Positions 9,727 to 22,695 of a stretch of 64,000 nucleotides of DNA are shown in pieces (the stretch's first letter is position 1; each line of letters begins with the position of its first letter). The DNA lies in assembly GCF_019278525.1 (NCBI RefSeq), contig NZ_CP058986.1:3735001-3799000 (forward strand), given 5' to 3'. The DNA is from Polaribacter sp. HaHaR_3_91 (lineage in GTDB: Bacteria > Bacteroidota > Bacteroidia > Flavobacteriales > Flavobacteriaceae). The notes beneath the pieces are model-generated. The model had not been told where the DNA came from, did no database searches, and saw only the letters and a program-made list of their open reading frames with translations. Both the position numbers and the translations under genes were made by a program.

Positions 9727-12172
9727 TTATCATAGGTATTATTGGAAAACTAAATCTAAACAGAACAGGAAATATATCCTCATTTTTTAGTTGTAATTCC
9801 CAATCTGGGTTTTTAAAATATTTAGCAATTCTATTAATATCATACCCCCCTAAGCCAGAACCATTATCAACGCTGGTTGTAGAAAATTTTGCTATAAATT
9901 TATCTATGTTAAAATTACTTGGGAATGGTACTCCATTATTTCTAATTTTTAATTCTAAAATATCTTCTATAACTTTTAATTCAAAAATAAACTGATTTTC
10001 GCTGTCTTTTGAATTGAATGCATATTTATCTGCATTGGATAAAACATTATCAATCAAAACCTTAAACAAAGTAATATTTGCTTTTATGGCCTTTCCTGAA
10101 ATCTCAGTACTAGAAAGCTCTTTATATTGAGGTTTGTAATTCCCTCGGTTTTTTCTTGTACCTTTTAATACTTTATCAATCTCCTTTATAGAAATAGGCT
10201 TAAGCTCAAAGTTCTCTACAACTAAGCCATTTTCACCTTTTTCAAGAATGGTAGAAATATGGTTAACATCATCTTTTATCTGAATTAAATCCCCCACTAA
10301 ACTCGTATCATATCGTTTATTGTATAATTCTTTTACTTCAATAAACGCTTCTGAGTTATTATTCTCAAAAAAACGAATTAAACTTTTTGCATTTGATAAA
10401 ATGTTTTGTCTTGGAGTACCTAATGAGTGTTTTAATGAAGCAAACTCATCAAAAGTAGCAACTTGGTATCCCTGTGCTAAAGCATTTCTTTCTATTTGAA
10501 GCAGTTTAAATTTTTCAGAAAGTTCTAATATACCTTTAACCTTAGCTCGTTGCTCTTCTATTGTTGGTACTTCAATCTTTATTTCAAAAAAATCCGCTCT
10601 ATTTAATGACGTTTTTGCACCTGGATTTTGAAATGCTGCTACTTGTTTTAAAACTTTAGTGGATCTTAATTCATTTATCAAGTAATGTGGATCAACCTCA
10701 AAATTAGTTGAATGTACTTTAATAGCAAGTAAGTCTATTCCAATAAAAATTGGCTCACCTGTATACTCAAATAAGGTCGGTTTTAGAGATTTCCATCTTG
10801 TAGAAATAAGAATACAATCACTTTCTATCCTATTAGAATAAAAAGGAAGTTTTCTATTCTTTATTTCATTTATATCTAATTGATAAGAAACATCATTGTC
10901 TTTTAGAATACTAGTACTAACAAATTTCCCCGTTGTTAAGCTTTCTCTAACAACTCGTTCGCCTCTATAAGCCTTTACGAGTTCTAAAAGTGGAGTGCCT
11001 TTATAATCATCTCCAAAATATCTTTGAATATTTAGATTGTAATGATTTTTCCTTACCTCTTCAATTCCAACTTCTATCACAACCTTAGAATGAAGATAAT
11101 TGGATAAGTGATTAAGTAATTCGTCTACTTTAAGACGTTTCTCTCGTTTATTTTTGTCATCAACAAAAGAGGAAGTATCAATCATTTTAATAATACTATC
11201 AGAATTTCTCTTTCTTGTTAAAATCATTATACATACTGGAACTCCAGTATGTTTTAAAATTCCACTCGGTAAAGAAACTATAGTTTCAATTAAACCTTCT
11301 TCAACTAAATATTTTCTTAATTTTAGTTCATCACCACCTCTAAAAAGTAGTCCTTGAGAAATTACACAAGCAACTTTACCATCATAATTTATAGACTCTA
11401 AACCTTTACTTATAACATAGGTTTCAGCATTCATCCTTCCCCAGCCAAATTGATGTGCTATATTAGCATCAATTTTAAAATTAAATGGTGGATTAGATAT
11501 TACTAAATCGAAATTGGTGAATTCTGGCCAATTATTTATAGAATCTTCAACTCTGTAATCTATATTAATCTTATTTAATTTTTCTAACCTAAGCAACCTC
11601 AACTTTCCTAATGCCCAGGTAGATTTATTAATCTCTTGGCCGTAATAACTTTTCGCATTATTAAGATGCGTTGCGAAAGAAGCTAAACCAGCAAATGGAT
11701 TAAAAACTTTTGCTCTACTTGGAATATCAACTAATTCTAAAACTAATCTACTTACCTCGTTTGGAAGTAAAAATTCTCCAGAAAATTTACCTTGATTATT
11801 CGCTAGCTTAAACAGTAAGTTTTCAAAAACTTTATTAAATACGAACTCTGGTATATCAATATCTATTTTTGTAAACTCTTCAATTATTTGTTCTAAAGGC
11901 CATTCTGGAATACTTTTTATTAATGGCTTATATATATTTAAAAGCTCATAATATCTATAATCATTCTCTAAAGCGTAGAAAAACTCTTCGTAATTAACCT
12001 CTCTTCTTATAAACTCTTTTCCAATTAAACCATCATAATAGGCTGATAATAGAAAAAGGTATAAATGGTGTTCCTCAACAGGTAAAACACCACGCAAAAT
12101 ATTTATTGACTTCCAAAAGTGTTTGGTAATCATTATCACATCTTCATTTTCTTTAAAATTATCTTCTTCCAT
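9719..12172 (-). CDS. Fusion: N6-adenine DNA methyltransferase + HsdS-like region + histidine kinase
   Basis: Three parts are visible in 817 aa. (1) Residues ~125-340: a gamma-type N6-adenine methyltransferase with motif I NPFAGLASF (about 159) and motif IV SNPPFNF (about 228). (2) Residues ~390-560: an HsdS-like single target-recognition region ending in the family signature IEVPTIEEQ plus a helical spacer. (3) Residues ~570-817: a histidine kinase with H-box KHSLGTPRQNI (phospho-acceptor His about 582), N-box DNVLSNADKYAF (about 707) and G-box GSGLGGYDI (about 772). All kinase boxes look intact. It lies 65 bp after the DruE-like helicase gene and overlaps the receiver gene. A methylase carrying its own recogniser and kinase suggests that DNA binding or methylation state is signalled to the receiver protein; that is inference. 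Confidence 0.85.
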   Translation of the reverse strand: MEEDNFKENEDVIMITKHFWKSINILRGVLPVEEHHLYLFLLSAYYDGLIGKEFIRREVNYEEFFYALENDYRYYELLNIYKPLIKSIPEWPLEQIIEEFTKIDIDIPEFVFNKVFENLLFKLANNQGKFSGEFLLPNEVSRLVLELVDIPSRAKVFNPFAGLASFATHLNNAKSYYGQEINKSTWALGKLRLLRLEKLNKINIDYRVEDSINNWPEFTNFDLVISNPPFNFKIDANIAHQFGWGRMNAETYVISKGLESINYDGKVACVISQGLLFRGGDELKLRKYLVEEGLIETIVSLPSGILKHTGVPVCIMILTRKRNSDSIIKMIDTSSFVDDKNKREKRLKVDELLNHLSNYLHSKVVIEVGIEEVRKNHYNLNIQRYFGDDYKGTPLLELVKAYRGERVVRESLTTGKFVSTSILKDNDVSYQLDINEIKNRKLPFYSNRIESDCILISTRWKSLKPTLFEYTGEPIFIGIDLLAIKVHSTNFEVDPHYLINELRSTKVLKQVAAFQNPGAKTSLNRADFFEIKIEVPTIEEQRAKVKGILELSEKFKLLQIERNALAQGYQVATFDEFASLKHSLGTPRQNILSNAKSLIRFFENNNSEAFIEVKELYNKRYDTSLVGDLIQIKDDVNHISTILEKGENGLVVENFELKPISIKEIDKVLKGTRKNRGNYKPQYKELSSTEISGKAIKANITLFKVLIDNVLSNADKYAFNSKDSENQFIFELKVIEDILELKIRNNGVPFPSNFNIDKFIAKFSTTSVDNGSGLGGYDINRIAKYFKNPDWELQLKNEDIFPVLFRFSFPIIPMINE

Positions 12173-12237
12173 AAACCTCTATAAATTTGACTCTGCAATA
12201 CTACAATTTAAGTGCGCAAAGTATCTGCATAGTTTAA

Positions 12238-15200
12238 TTAATCTTCAATACTTATATTATAAATAATATCATGGTCTGCATCTTTTCTAATTTCAAATAC
12301 CTGATTTTCCATTTTCATGTCTACAGATTTTAACCATTCTTTTGGTTTAAAACCATGAGCAATACCACCGTCTATTCTTATATTAAAGGAACTATTGTTT
12401 GATATAAACTCAAAATATCTATAATGTGGTAATTTATATTCTTGTTTATAATTAACACTAAATTCAAAGTTGGATGAAATTTCTTTTAAGTCATACACAT
12501 AATCATCCAAGTCTTTATAATTGTGAACAATATGTTCTGGATATTTAAAACTCCTAAAATCTGATTTAGATAAATGGACGGTTAATTCTGAGATATCAAT
12601 TGGCCACAGCTCTTTTATTTGGTTTATAAATTGTAGCATTAACCTCAACGAAAATTCAGATTGGTTGTACTTATCGAAATATGATACTTTATAAGTTTGA
12701 CTTGCTATTTTTGAAAGTAATTCTTTATCGTCTTTTAAGTTCGACGTCATTAATTTCACCAAATCATTACTCATACTACTTCTTGGGATACTGCCTTTAA
12801 TTCTAGATTCATAAAAATTACCTGAAGCTAATTCTGGCAATGGTAATGAAAGGTATTCCAGTTCCTTAAATCCCTCTACCTTAAAAAAGTTTTCGATTAC
12901 ATTTTTAGACCAATCATTCTCCAAGTTCATATATGGCTCTTTTGACACATAACATATCCGTTTGCCATTTTCTAATAGCAAAGATAGATGAATAGCATAT
13001 TGATCTATACTTCTATTTTTCCCTTTTTTAATTCTATAATTATGAGATAATAATATTACCGTTAACTTATCTTGATTATTGTCGTACTTTAGGTTTCCTT
13101 CGACAATAAAATTAATCTTACAGTTATCTCTTTTTAACAAGTCAAAACTTTCTAAATTTCCCCATTCCCATTCACTGCAGACTGAGTGAATATGAATGTT
13201 TACTTCTTTTATGCCGTAATGGTAATTTTGACTTTTCATTTCATCATGGAGAGTACCAAATATCGAATTTATAGATAATTCATTGTCTTTTAGTATTTCG
13301 GGAAGCTGATTTGTTTTTGCTTTTTGCAACCATAATACCGCTGCTGCGCTATCTAAATCTTCAATATGCCATTGTGTAGTTCTATCTACTAAACATTTGG
13401 TACATCCTGTCTGATTACAACTACAATTGTTTAATACATTATAAGAGTTTTCAAGTATTTTCTTTGTAAATAAATTGAATTGTGAGGCATAACCCGCTCC
13501 ACCTTTTGCACTATCATATATAAATATGGTTAGGTAACCTTTATACTTTTTTATTCCAAAACCAAGTTCAGACTCCTCAATGGCTAGATACTCAGAGAGA
13601 GACTTAGTAAAAATAACCCCCAAAGTATAGGCTAGTTTTTTATCATTAATAAAAGATCCGTCTGTATTTGTTAAGCGAATTTCAGTAAAATCAGTTTTAA
13701 ACCTACTTCCTAAAATAATATTAGGGTGCACATGCTTTGCCGAGCATAGATTTTCTCCATCATCATTTTTCCCACCACGTAGCCTTCTGTGTCCTAATAA
13801 TCTATCATGGTCGGTCTCAACTCTTCCGCAATCTAAACACAAACTATAACCTTCTCCATTACCAGTATTGTAAAATAAAATTTGAGCCTGCTTTTCTCTT
13901 TCACTAGTTCTAAAATCTAAATAACCTGTTTGATTTGGATTCCAAGGATCTATATTTAATAGTAGAGGTTCTAAGTATTGTGGCTTCGATTTTTCAGAAA
14001 CAACTCTTGTTGGCTCTCTGTATAGATCTACAGCGAATCCTACTGGTTCAATAAGTTCTGTAAACTTACTCGTTGTAGTTCCCAAATCAATTCCTACAAA
14101 AGACTGTTGCGAATTGCATTTAGGACAGTCGTCAGTAACCTTATCGCAACTCTCTAAAAGTCTTTGATACCCACATGAAGTACAGGATTGAATTGCATTT
14201 TTTTGGCCAGAATCTCCGTGATTGTTCTTCATAACAATTCCAGCAGACTGATAATTTAACCCATCGATTAAAATATTGTTTCCTGGAGAGAATTCGGTTA
14301 ATGCCCTTGTAATTGGATAACTAGGGTTTTCTGTAAATCTGTTTGGATTTTTAACATTTAACTCTTTGATGGATATTTTTTCAAAATCTACAATTCCCGT
14401 TGGCAATCCCGCATTGGGTAAAAAGTTTTCTTCAGCCAAATGACTTAATACAAATTTCTGAAGAAGTTGCCCTTTACGATATTTTATTGTTTTGTATGCT
14501 GGACTGTTTTCACCCAGCCCTTTAGCAAGTTCAGCCATTTTTTTATTATATCCATCTACCTGTAACCTAATGTTTAACACAATTGCTCTAAAATTGTCGA
14601 TAACACCTAAAACAAGTTGATCATATGGGGTTGATTTTAAAGGAGTTCCTTGAATCAAAGTACGAAAAGCATCTTCAAATTCAGAAACCTCAGTATTTTC
14701 TAACCAACTTAAGAAATTCTCACCAATTGTGGGTTTTCCATCAAAAAAGAAAGTTTCAATATTTTCTTTGATGTTAAGACCTTTAAAATCGTTAACCTCC
14801 TCTCTAATGTATAGCCCAAACAATAGTGAATTTATATGTCGTTCCACAATTGTTTTACTATCAAAGGATAAGTTAGGGGGTGCTATTTCATGCTCCAATG
14901 CCCATTTAGGGTTATTCATTGTACGAAGTCCAACTGGATTTGGAGAGCAAAAAGTTAAGGCTAAAGATTTGTTTTCAGAACGCCTTCCTGCACGACCAGC
15001 TCTTTGTAAATAATTTGCTGGCATAGGAGGCACATTGCTCATTACAACTGCAGAAATACCTCCAATATCTACACCCATTTCCATGGTTGTAGAGCAACTT
15101 AATATATTTATTTCACCGTTTTCGAACTGTTCCTCTAATTGTTTTAATCGTTTTTTATTTTGTTGGGCAGAATGCTCTCCTGCCAAATACAGTTTGTCAA

Positions 15201-18156
15201 AATCAAATACTTTCTCATAAAGATTATTCCATAAACCTTTTTCTTTGGCTACATTACTATTTTCAACTAACCACTCCTCAACCGTTTCTTTTTCCACTTT
15301 CTCATTTTCTGAATTTAAATGAAATGGATAATCGAAAGTTTTAAATTGATGATTCTTCTTCTCTAAAATTTTATAAATTGAGAGATTCTCAGCAGTAAGA
15401 TTCCCTTTTATCCAAGGTGAATAACCCCTAAAGCATTTATCAATTAATCTATTTGAGACAGGGCATAAAAACTGACTTCCTCCAATTTCTAAGGCAGTTT
15501 TTTCTTCAAAATTTAGTTTAAACCCATCCTTGTCCTGAGTAAGAATCTTACTCCTTAAAACGCGCCAAATAGTTTCTAACAAATCGTTTAATTGATCTTC
15601 ATTAGTTGGCGATATGTCTTCTTTTGAGTCCCATCCTAGTCCAGCACATAAAAGTAAAATCAAGCGTGGCTGAGTAATTCCATTGGGGTTATATACTGGC
15701 CATTTGGAGACATTTTCTATTTCTGTATTTGAAGGAAATATTGATTGAGGGTGGTAAAATTTTGAGGAAAACACTCTCATTTTATCATCAAAGAAAATAT
15801 GGATATTCTTGCGCACGATATAATCTGCTGCAATCTTTAATAAATCAGACCATTCTTCTTTATTAATTTTTAAAGTTTTAGCTATTGTAGGTAGAACTTG
15901 ATTTTCGAGATCCGGGTAAACAATGTTTAGAAGACCTAAATTCTCTAAAGATCTTTCTCTTTGTAATCTCCTTGAAAATTGATCAAAAATGAGTGATTTG
16001 GCATAGGTCTCTCCATGAATAATAAAATTTTCACCTTTAGCGGCTTTTTTAAAAAGTGTTTTAAATTCTTCCTTAGTGGTTATACTATTTACAATTTCTT
16101 TCCATTTAGTTCTACTTGAAGAGAGAGACAGACCTCCTTCTTGATCTATCTTATCATTGAGTACATTAATTTTTTTCTGAATGTCTTCTATAGCGAATGG
16201 CGGAGCGTTTTCTAGCAGTGATACCTCATATGCTCTCCTTTGTAAAAGTTCTTCGATACTCAAAGATTCTTGATTCTCATTTAATTTTTTTAATAGTAGA
16301 TGATAAGATTGATAACGAAACCAATTTCTTTCACTGTCAATATTAATCAATGCAGATATCTTTGCCGTCCCTTGTCTACTATCCGTAAATGAAATATACT
16401 TTTTCCCTTTATAGAGTGTCTTATTTGTGATTTTTTTTGCGTCCTGTGTTTGATCTAAAACGACATCAGACAGGATTCGGTTTGTAAATGCAGAAGAAAT
16501 TCTATAATGAATTGGATTTTTATTATTGTTACCACAAGAAGGACATTGTGTGTCTTCAAGCATTAGTAAATCCTTCCCTGAAATTATTTCATTGTCTTTT
16601 GAAATACTACAAGGCTCTAAATCTGCATCTTTGAATACTTGGTTAGGGTTGTTTTTTAGAAATCGTACTGCAGTATCATTTACACTTATTTTGTTCTCGT
16701 CATTTCCTTCCTCGTCATTCTCAATATGAAAAGCCTCATAACCAATACTCGTTTTTTGATATACTTTACGTACATTTTTTTCATTAATTTTCTCTTTATG
16801 AAGTTCTCCTTCTAACATCATTGTTCCACAACTCCTACAGGATATTAATTCTAACAACGGATGACCACAGGTGCATTTTTTGCCAGCGACGGTGACCAAA
16901 GAACCAATTACCTTTGATGGTTTTTGTTCTTTGTGCTTATCACATAGTGAATTTGAGCAAGCATAAACACCTCCTATTCCTCTTGTAAAAAAATGACCTC
17001 TTAAAGGCAAAAGATTATGACCATTAATTTTTTGTTCTGCAAGTGTATCCATTGCTGCTAATTGCTCATACTTATCAGAAATTCCAAGTTTTTGTCCTAT
17101 TTCTGATTGACTTATAGCTGCGGTATTTAATAAGCTTGACCTTAAACTTGTAATGTTTTCTTTAGTTAAAACATTAGATAAATCAGTGATATTTTCATCT
17201 TCAATCTGATCAATGACTCTATCTCCTTGAATTACGACTATCTGACTTTGCTGTATTCCACATAAATCGGCCATAAATGCTTTAAGGATATCTGTATTCC
17301 CATTACCAACAGTTGCAGATGTAATGGCAAAACGTATATCGTTTATGTTCACAGAAAAAGCGTTAACAACTCTTCGAATGAGAAGAGCTATCTCAGTGGC
17401 CTTAGAACCAGTTAGAGTATGCGCTTCATCTAATAAGATCCAGCGCAATGTTCCTTCAGACTTTTCAAGTATTGGTACATCTGCATTTCTTACGAGCATG
17501 TATTCTAACATTGTAGGATTTGTGAACAATATTTGCGGTGGAGATTTTCTTATTTGCTCTCTAGAAATTAGCTCAGGAAAAGCTTTCTGGTTTTCTGTGT
17601 GCTTTGATGTGCGCAAAGTATCTCCTGTTAACAAGGCATATTTTACTCCATCCAAGGCAGAGCACCAAGCGTGCATCCTCTTTCTTTGACTACCTATTAA
17701 GGCATTTAAAGGGTACAAGAAAATAGCATTGATTCCTTCTTTATTTTTACAGTTTTCATGAATATCATGTAAAACAGGTAACATAAAACACTCTGTTTTA
17801 CCAGAACCAGTACCAGTAGTAACAGCAATTGATTTTTTTTGATTTAGGAGTATTTCCCAACTTTTTAATTGGTGCTTATAAGGTTTTCTATCAATTGGAA
17901 ATTGAAATTCTTTGTCTTTGATTGTTGCCAAAGCATTTATAAATTCTTTTTGAAAAACATTGGAAGTTTCTCCAAAAGAAAGGTTTCCTTGTTCCCATGG
18001 AAATGTGTTTTGGAAAATTGTTTCTGCAATAATAGGTTCTTGCGTAAACAAGTATTTAAAATAATCTTGCATTTCCTTATTTCCAGTTGCCCATAGAGAA
18101 ATTATAGCATCTGTTAATCTATTTTCTGTTTTTGTGTAAAATTCTTGAAAATTCAT
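12238..18156 (-). CDS. druE: Large SF2 helicase with DUF1998 (DruE-like)
   Basis: A 1972-aa DEAD/DEAH helicase. Walker A is TGTGSGKTE (about residue 105), DEAH is [13 protein letters not shown] (about 244), and motif VI is QRAGRAGRR (about 1052), preceded by [11 protein letters not shown]. Cysteine clusters follow ([20 protein letters not shown]), then a DUF1998-like region with [23 protein letters not shown] and [13 protein letters not shown]. This domain order and size match DruE, the shared helicase of Druantia defence systems; DISARM DrmA/DrmB and YprA-type helicases are more distant alternatives. The gene starts 4 bp after the 1008-aa gene, the pair expected for a type III Druantia (DruH-DruE). 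The family assignment is from memory of the architecture, not from a search. Confidence 0.75.
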   Translation of the reverse strand: MNFQEFYTKTENRLTDAIISLWATGNKEMQDYFKYLFTQEPIIAETIFQNTFPWEQGNLSFGETSNVFQKEFINALATIKDKEFQFPIDRKPYKHQLKSWEILLNQKKSIAVTTGTGSGKTECFMLPVLHDIHENCKNKEGINAIFLYPLNALIGSQRKRMHAWCSALDGVKYALLTGDTLRTSKHTENQKAFPELISREQIRKSPPQILFTNPTMLEYMLVRNADVPILEKSEGTLRWILLDEAHTLTGSKATEIALLIRRVVNAFSVNINDIRFAITSATVGNGNTDILKAFMADLCGIQQSQIVVIQGDRVIDQIEDENITDLSNVLTKENITSLRSSLLNTAAISQSEIGQKLGISDKYEQLAAMDTLAEQKINGHNLLPLRGHFFTRGIGGVYACSNSLCDKHKEQKPSKVIGSLVTVAGKKCTCGHPLLELISCRSCGTMMLEGELHKEKINEKNVRKVYQKTSIGYEAFHIENDEEGNDENKISVNDTAVRFLKNNPNQVFKDADLEPCSISKDNEIISGKDLLMLEDTQCPSCGNNNKNPIHYRISSAFTNRILSDVVLDQTQDAKKITNKTLYKGKKYISFTDSRQGTAKISALINIDSERNWFRYQSYHLLLKKLNENQESLSIEELLQRRAYEVSLLENAPPFAIEDIQKKINVLNDKIDQEGGLSLSSSRTKWKEIVNSITTKEEFKTLFKKAAKGENFIIHGETYAKSLIFDQFSRRLQRERSLENLGLLNIVYPDLENQVLPTIAKTLKINKEEWSDLLKIAADYIVRKNIHIFFDDKMRVFSSKFYHPQSIFPSNTEIENVSKWPVYNPNGITQPRLILLLCAGLGWDSKEDISPTNEDQLNDLLETIWRVLRSKILTQDKDGFKLNFEEKTALEIGGSQFLCPVSNRLIDKCFRGYSPWIKGNLTAENLSIYKILEKKNHQFKTFDYPFHLNSENEKVEKETVEEWLVENSNVAKEKGLWNNLYEKVFDFDKLYLAGEHSAQQNKKRLKQLEEQFENGEINILSCSTTMEMGVDIGGISAVVMSNVPPMPANYLQRAGRAGRRSENKSLALTFCSPNPVGLRTMNNPKWALEHEIAPPNLSFDSKTIVERHINSLLFGLYIREEVNDFKGLNIKENIETFFFDGKPTIGENFLSWLENTEVSEFEDAFRTLIQGTPLKSTPYDQLVLGVIDNFRAIVLNIRLQVDGYNKKMAELAKGLGENSPAYKTIKYRKGQLLQKFVLSHLAEENFLPNAGLPTGIVDFEKISIKELNVKNPNRFTENPSYPITRALTEFSPGNNILIDGLNYQSAGIVMKNNHGDSGQKNAIQSCTSCGYQRLLESCDKVTDDCPKCNSQQSFVGIDLGTTTSKFTELIEPVGFAVDLYREPTRVVSEKSKPQYLEPLLLNIDPWNPNQTGYLDFRTSEREKQAQILFYNTGNGEGYSLCLDCGRVETDHDRLLGHRRLRGGKNDDGENLCSAKHVHPNIILGSRFKTDFTEIRLTNTDGSFINDKKLAYTLGVIFTKSLSEYLAIEESELGFGIKKYKGYLTIFIYDSAKGGAGYASQFNLFTKKILENSYNVLNNCSCNQTGCTKCLVDRTTQWHIEDLDSAAAVLWLQKAKTNQLPEILKDNELSINSIFGTLHDEMKSQNYHYGIKEVNIHIHSVCSEWEWGNLESFDLLKRDNCKINFIVEGNLKYDNNQDKLTVILLSHNYRIKKGKNRSIDQYAIHLSLLLENGKRICYVSKEPYMNLENDWSKNVIENFFKVEGFKELEYLSLPLPELASGNFYESRIKGSIPRSSMSNDLVKLMTSNLKDDKELLSKIASQTYKVSYFDKYNQSEFSLRLMLQFINQIKELWPIDISELTVHLSKSDFRSFKYPEHIVHNYKDLDDYVYDLKEISSNFEFSVNYKQEYKLPHYRYFEFISNNSSFNIRIDGGIAHGFKPKEWLKSVDMKMENQVFEIRKDADHDIIYNISIED

Positions 18157-18160
18157 ATTC

Positions 18161-21100
18161 TTAGCTATTTTTTAAAGCGTAGGCTAGTAGTTTGTTGTAA
18201 AAAGTTTGATTTATGTATTGACTATACTGAATATTTCTACGTATCATCTCTCTAAATTCATCTCCTCCCCAAATAGAGGTTTTATCCTGAAGGTTATTGA
18301 TTGATTCAGCAACGGCAATGGGAGCATTTAATAAAAGTTTTATGGGTTTATGTTCATTAATTGGAATATTTCTTTGGCTATTTATTTTAGGGCTACCATA
18401 TGGAAGTTCTCGTAATACCCTTACACCTAAACTTGCTCTAAGATTCATTATTTGACTGTATGTAATTTTTTTAGGATTAATATTATTACCAGTAACGTAG
18501 TTTAGTACTTCTTGTAAATCATTGAATTCCATATATGATTTTAGCAAACCCAAATTACGTATATAATGTTCTATACCAAATTCTTCATTTAAAACATTAA
18601 GTGCTGAATCCCAATGCTCTTTTTGTATCCAATGAAAGCAAAACCCAAGATCCTTTTCCATTTCTGGAATCGATTTTTGAATATACTCATCTGTATCAAA
18701 TTGATTTCTTCCAATCAAGAAAAAGGCTTTTGCCGCTACTTCAGAGTTTCTGGAAATAGCTCTTAATTGATCAAATGTTGAAAAAGGGATTTCATGATCT
18801 ATACAAATTTTGAAACAGGAGACTAATTGTGTCCATAAACTATTTGTGAAACCAGATTCTAAAAGTCTATTTGAATAAAGTTCAATTCGCTCAAGTTTAT
18901 CCAATCCTTCAAAATTTTCATCTGTATTTACATATCTTGGCATCAATCGTTTTAATTCACTTTTAGAAGAAATGACTATAAATTGTTTCGCTTCTTCAGT
19001 AGCGGGAAGTTCATAGTTAGATTCGTTTTTAACCAAAGGGATCAATTCCATGTCCAAAGAATTATCATTAAGTGGAATTGCAAACAAATCTGGAGCATGG
19101 ATTGATGGTTCTACCGTGACCTTGCGGTCAAATTGTTCATCAACATTTAGATTATAACTAAAACCTGAAACCTCATATATTCTAGAAGTTCTACCTTCGA
19201 TTAATTCTATTCTCACTTTATTGTGATGGTTCATTGCATCTTCTAGATAATACAATCTTTTGATTTCATTAATAAATGTAATTAATGGTTGCGAAGAAGA
19301 TTTGATTTCTTTCGTTATAATTACATCTTCTTTGAATTTGTTCTTAATTTTAAGAATAGTCTCAGAATTGGCTGCGGAAAGAATTCTTAATCCATATAGA
19401 TCGGAAATAGTTAATTTGGCATCTGTAGAAATAATTCCACCTTCCTTATCAAGCAATGCAATACCTTCCAATGGAGATGCTAATTCAAAGAAAAGTCTCT
19501 TTTCATTTTCATACCTCAATGAACCATAAACTCCTTTTGGTACTTTGGAAAACTTTGTATTCACATTTAAAGCAAACCCCAATTGATTTTTTTCAATTTT
19601 CAAGATATCATCTTCTTTCAATTCAATTTCAAAAGACCCTTTGTTTTCAACAATAATATTTGATTTTGAAATGGATTTTGAAGTATATCTAAATCTAAGA
19701 TTGCCTAAGTTATATATTGTATCATATGCCACAAGGCCATTTCTTTCAATTTTTAAGTCAATACAACCTTCTTCAAGAATTCTTGCAGTGTTCAGTTCTT
19801 GCCATCCTTTATAGGATTTATGTTTTTTTATTGAAACTTTATATTTTCTTGCCTCAAGAATATTATTGTTTTCATCATAAACAATAACTTTTGGCTTTTT
19901 GTTTACTATTGGCATATTAGCCTTTAGTATCCAGTTTGGTTTTTGACTAATTACTGTCCAGTCAAAAGATGAAACATCACTTAAATATCTTCTAGTTTCC
20001 AATGTATTGCTAAGTTCCACTTTACCCTCAAACTCGAGCCAAGACATTGTATTGTCATAAAAATTAATAGTTTGTGGTTTTATGTCGCTATTCCAATCTT
20101 CTGGAAATAAAACGGCTGCTTCATTGTTAGAAGTTCCATTTCCTTTTATCAACCTCCATTCATTGGCTGAATATCGAGACCAAAGACTTGGTTGATGTCT
20201 ATTAGGTACGATTTGAATGAAATCGTTTACTTCTACTTTATGTCCATCCTCTTCTATTATGTAGGTATGCGGTAAATTACTTTCGAAGTCCCATTTTTGA
20301 TCTTGTTGTTGGAACCAATCTGTTTTATAGTAACCATTACTGAGTTTTTGAAAAACACAAATTAGTTCGTCATTTATAAACAATTCATATTTTCTTGAGT
20401 TGAGTTTTTCAAAGCCCAATATGTTTGCGAGTGCAGTAGAGGTATATTTTGGTAGCAACCCAACTCTTAGGTTTATTTCTATTGTATCATTTTTAAAACG
20501 TAGGAGCCAATAGTTCTTTGGCTTTGAGATTCTTTCTTTTTTTATAAGAGAATTAGATCTAATCTTTAAGGCCCTTGAAATTTCTTTTAAAGATTCACTA
20601 GTTCCTAATAACTCATCATAGGTATCGTCATTATCTAGAATAGATTTTACAATTTCAAAACAGTTTTCATAAATAATATCGTTCTGGCTAGATTTCGGAA
20701 GATATTTGATAATATGTGGCATATAGACAATATCATCAACAGTTTCAGGTTGCTCTTCAAGTACCGCTAAGAGAAAGTTTTTATATGCCCCATGATTTTT
20801 AGAGATATGAGTTAATGGCAATCCTCCCTGAAGTAATAAGGATTTAAAATATAAAGTGTTTTGTTTTTTAATCCATTTCACTCCAAGTAATTCAGCTCCT
20901 TTTCTTGCTGTTTTGTAGAATTCTTGTGGGGTAAAATAAACTCTAATATTACCTTCGAGCGATTCAAAAACTTCTTGTTTACTTGGTATACCTCCATTAT
21001 AATTTCTTTTCCACCATTGTGCATAGTAGAGCGCAACATCTCTTGGATCTAGATTATATCTAGAAGTATATTGAAACGTCTTTTTTAATTCAATTAATTC

Positions 21101-21187
21101 TTCACTAGTAAGAAGGTACTTCCAGAATGGTCTGCCATCATGTTTTTTTAAATTTCGATTTTGAAGTAATGTAGGGAAAAAGTTCAT
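18161..21187 (-). CDS. Large protein upstream of DruE-like helicase, probable DruH (STY4851/ECs_5259-like)
   Basis: A 1008-aa protein with no catalytic motif that I can identify. The N-terminus ([17 protein letters not shown]) resembles the start of the STY4851/ECs_5259 family, which pairs with a DUF1998 helicase in Druantia type III. The middle (about residues 230-700) is beta-rich, and the C-terminal third is helical. Gene adjacency (4 bp to the helicase gene) and size support the DruH role. Confidence in the family name is moderate; confidence that it is a real gene of the operon is high. Confidence 0.65.
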   Translation of the reverse strand: MNFFPTLLQNRNLKKHDGRPFWKYLLTSEELIELKKTFQYTSRYNLDPRDVALYYAQWWKRNYNGGIPSKQEVFESLEGNIRVYFTPQEFYKTARKGAELLGVKWIKKQNTLYFKSLLLQGGLPLTHISKNHGAYKNFLLAVLEEQPETVDDIVYMPHIIKYLPKSSQNDIIYENCFEIVKSILDNDDTYDELLGTSESLKEISRALKIRSNSLIKKERISKPKNYWLLRFKNDTIEINLRVGLLPKYTSTALANILGFEKLNSRKYELFINDELICVFQKLSNGYYKTDWFQQQDQKWDFESNLPHTYIIEEDGHKVEVNDFIQIVPNRHQPSLWSRYSANEWRLIKGNGTSNNEAAVLFPEDWNSDIKPQTINFYDNTMSWLEFEGKVELSNTLETRRYLSDVSSFDWTVISQKPNWILKANMPIVNKKPKVIVYDENNNILEARKYKVSIKKHKSYKGWQELNTARILEEGCIDLKIERNGLVAYDTIYNLGNLRFRYTSKSISKSNIIVENKGSFEIELKEDDILKIEKNQLGFALNVNTKFSKVPKGVYGSLRYENEKRLFFELASPLEGIALLDKEGGIISTDAKLTISDLYGLRILSAANSETILKIKNKFKEDVIITKEIKSSSQPLITFINEIKRLYYLEDAMNHHNKVRIELIEGRTSRIYEVSGFSYNLNVDEQFDRKVTVEPSIHAPDLFAIPLNDNSLDMELIPLVKNESNYELPATEEAKQFIVISSKSELKRLMPRYVNTDENFEGLDKLERIELYSNRLLESGFTNSLWTQLVSCFKICIDHEIPFSTFDQLRAISRNSEVAAKAFFLIGRNQFDTDEYIQKSIPEMEKDLGFCFHWIQKEHWDSALNVLNEEFGIEHYIRNLGLLKSYMEFNDLQEVLNYVTGNNINPKKITYSQIMNLRASLGVRVLRELPYGSPKINSQRNIPINEHKPIKLLLNAPIAVAESINNLQDKTSIWGGDEFREMIRRNIQYSQYINQTFYNKLLAYALKNS

Positions 21188-21256
21188 AGCGGTTTTTTTA
21201 GAATGTTAGATACGACAAAGTTAAATTCTAACTATGCGATATAACAGCATAGTTTA

Positions 21257-22255
21257 TCAAGTGTAATATTCTTTCATTGATTCTACATGTTCTTTCATTT
21301 CTTTTTTTAAACTTTTGGGTTCAATTACTTCTACATCATGACCGAATGATAAAATTTGCTGCACCAACTCTTTATTTATTATTGTTTCAAACCAAACTTG
21401 GTCTTGTTTATTTTCTTCAAAAAACTCTTCAAAATCTGATTGAAATGGTTTTGTCTTAAAATAGTTTTCTCGTCCATTATAAAAACGTAACACTACTTTT
21501 ACGATTTCAGCATCTTTAGGTCTTACTACACCTACCATCGTTCTAAAAAAGGTTTCCCAGTCAACGTCTGTCTCTACATAAATAGCATCTTCAAGAACAT
21601 CAAATTTGATTAATCTATCATCTAAAGGGATGCTCCATTCTTTAATTACGCTGGTATTATTTAAACCAAAAACAAACCACCTATTATTGTACTGCTTTAT
21701 AATATGTGGATGAAATTCAAAAGTTGAAGTCACTGTATCTTGAAAACCCTGAAAAGTTATTTGTAATACTTGTTTTTTCTTAATGGCAAGGTATAATGGC
21801 TTTAAAAAGCTAATTCCTTTATACTCTTCATTTATATCGTAAAATAATATTTTTGAAGTATCACTTAATTCATCTTCACCATCTTGAAATTTTATTAAAG
21901 CTTCTGAAAGTTTATTGTACTTTGGATGGTTCTCAAATCTTTCTAATAATTGCTGAGCAGCATCAATTAAATATTGCTCGTACTCTAATAATGGTTTTTG
22001 TGCAATTGAAAAATTTGGATTTGTATATTGAAGAATTCTAATTTTATCTGGAAGTGGTGCTCCAAAACCATTTTTTTTATCTCTAAAAACTTTGATATCG
22101 TCTCTTAAAGTTCTTATCGAAATATCTTCTCCAGGATATAAATCTGCTATTTTATAATTTACATACTCTAACAACTCATTGAAAGTAAATGATTTGTTAC
22201 GCAAGCAATAGTCTAGAATATTATATCTTAGATGTGCATGTTTGCTATTTGCCAT
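21257..22255 (-). CDS. WYL-domain transcriptional regulator of the defence operon
   Basis: A 332-aa regulator. An N-terminal winged helix-turn-helix (RYNILDYCLRN, then SIRTLRDDIKVFRD) is followed by a WYL-type ligand-sensing domain (FEFHPHIIKQYNNRWFVFGL) and a C-terminal extension. WYL regulators of the BrxR/CapW kind often head phage-defence operons and repress them until a nucleic-acid-like signal appears. It is the first gene of the leftward run, 69 bp before the DruH-like gene, so autoregulation of the operon is likely. I cannot point to an operator. Confidence 0.85.
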   Translation of the reverse strand: MANSKHAHLRYNILDYCLRNKSFTFNELLEYVNYKIADLYPGEDISIRTLRDDIKVFRDKKNGFGAPLPDKIRILQYTNPNFSIAQKPLLEYEQYLIDAAQQLLERFENHPKYNKLSEALIKFQDGEDELSDTSKILFYDINEEYKGISFLKPLYLAIKKKQVLQITFQGFQDTVTSTFEFHPHIIKQYNNRWFVFGLNNTSVIKEWSIPLDDRLIKFDVLEDAIYVETDVDWETFFRTMVGVVRPKDAEIVKVVLRFYNGRENYFKTKPFQSDFEEFFEENKQDQVWFETIINKELVQQILSFGHDVEVIEPKSLKKEMKEHVESMKEYYT

Positions 22256-22695
22256 TCAATTTTATTTTTATTATTCCCAATTGATTTAATAAAGAATTCC
22301 AAGTCCCTCTTATTTTGTAGTGAAGAGCCTTATAAAATTTATTTTATACTAAAAAACGAATTAAATCACCTTTTTTTGAGCTTTCTTGGAGAAACCTAAA
22401 GTTCGACTTTAACCTCATAACTACTTTTTCTTTTTTGAACTTTAAAAATAGCCAAATGAATTGGAATAGTATTATGGATTTCCGTAATTCTATCATAAAA
22501 AGCCCTCTAGATAATAACTTGTTTTAAATTACACCACAACCCCCAAAATCAAATCGAAATAAAGAAATCTCCCAAATAATTAGGTGATAAATTATTAATT
22601 TTATGAAAGCATTTTAAATTAGACTCAATTATGCGTTAATCATACGTATAATTAACGCAAAATGGTTTCTATTCTATTTTTTCAAGGTGATTTAC
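22256..22695. other. Intergenic region with a palindrome
   Basis: About 440 bp between the WYL gene and the gene behind integrase 1. It should hold the promoter of the WYL-led operon. The only structured element I see is an inverted repeat TGCGTTAAT (22632-22640) / ATTAACGCA (22651-22659) with ATACGTAT in the centre. It could be a terminator for the gene at 22696 or a protein-binding site; there is no convincing T-run. Confidence 0.5.

Noticed and set aside
12238..21187. DISARM or BREX system
   Set aside because: No PglZ, PglX-size methylase, DrmC or BrxL gene; the DruH-like plus DruE-like pair fits Druantia type III better.
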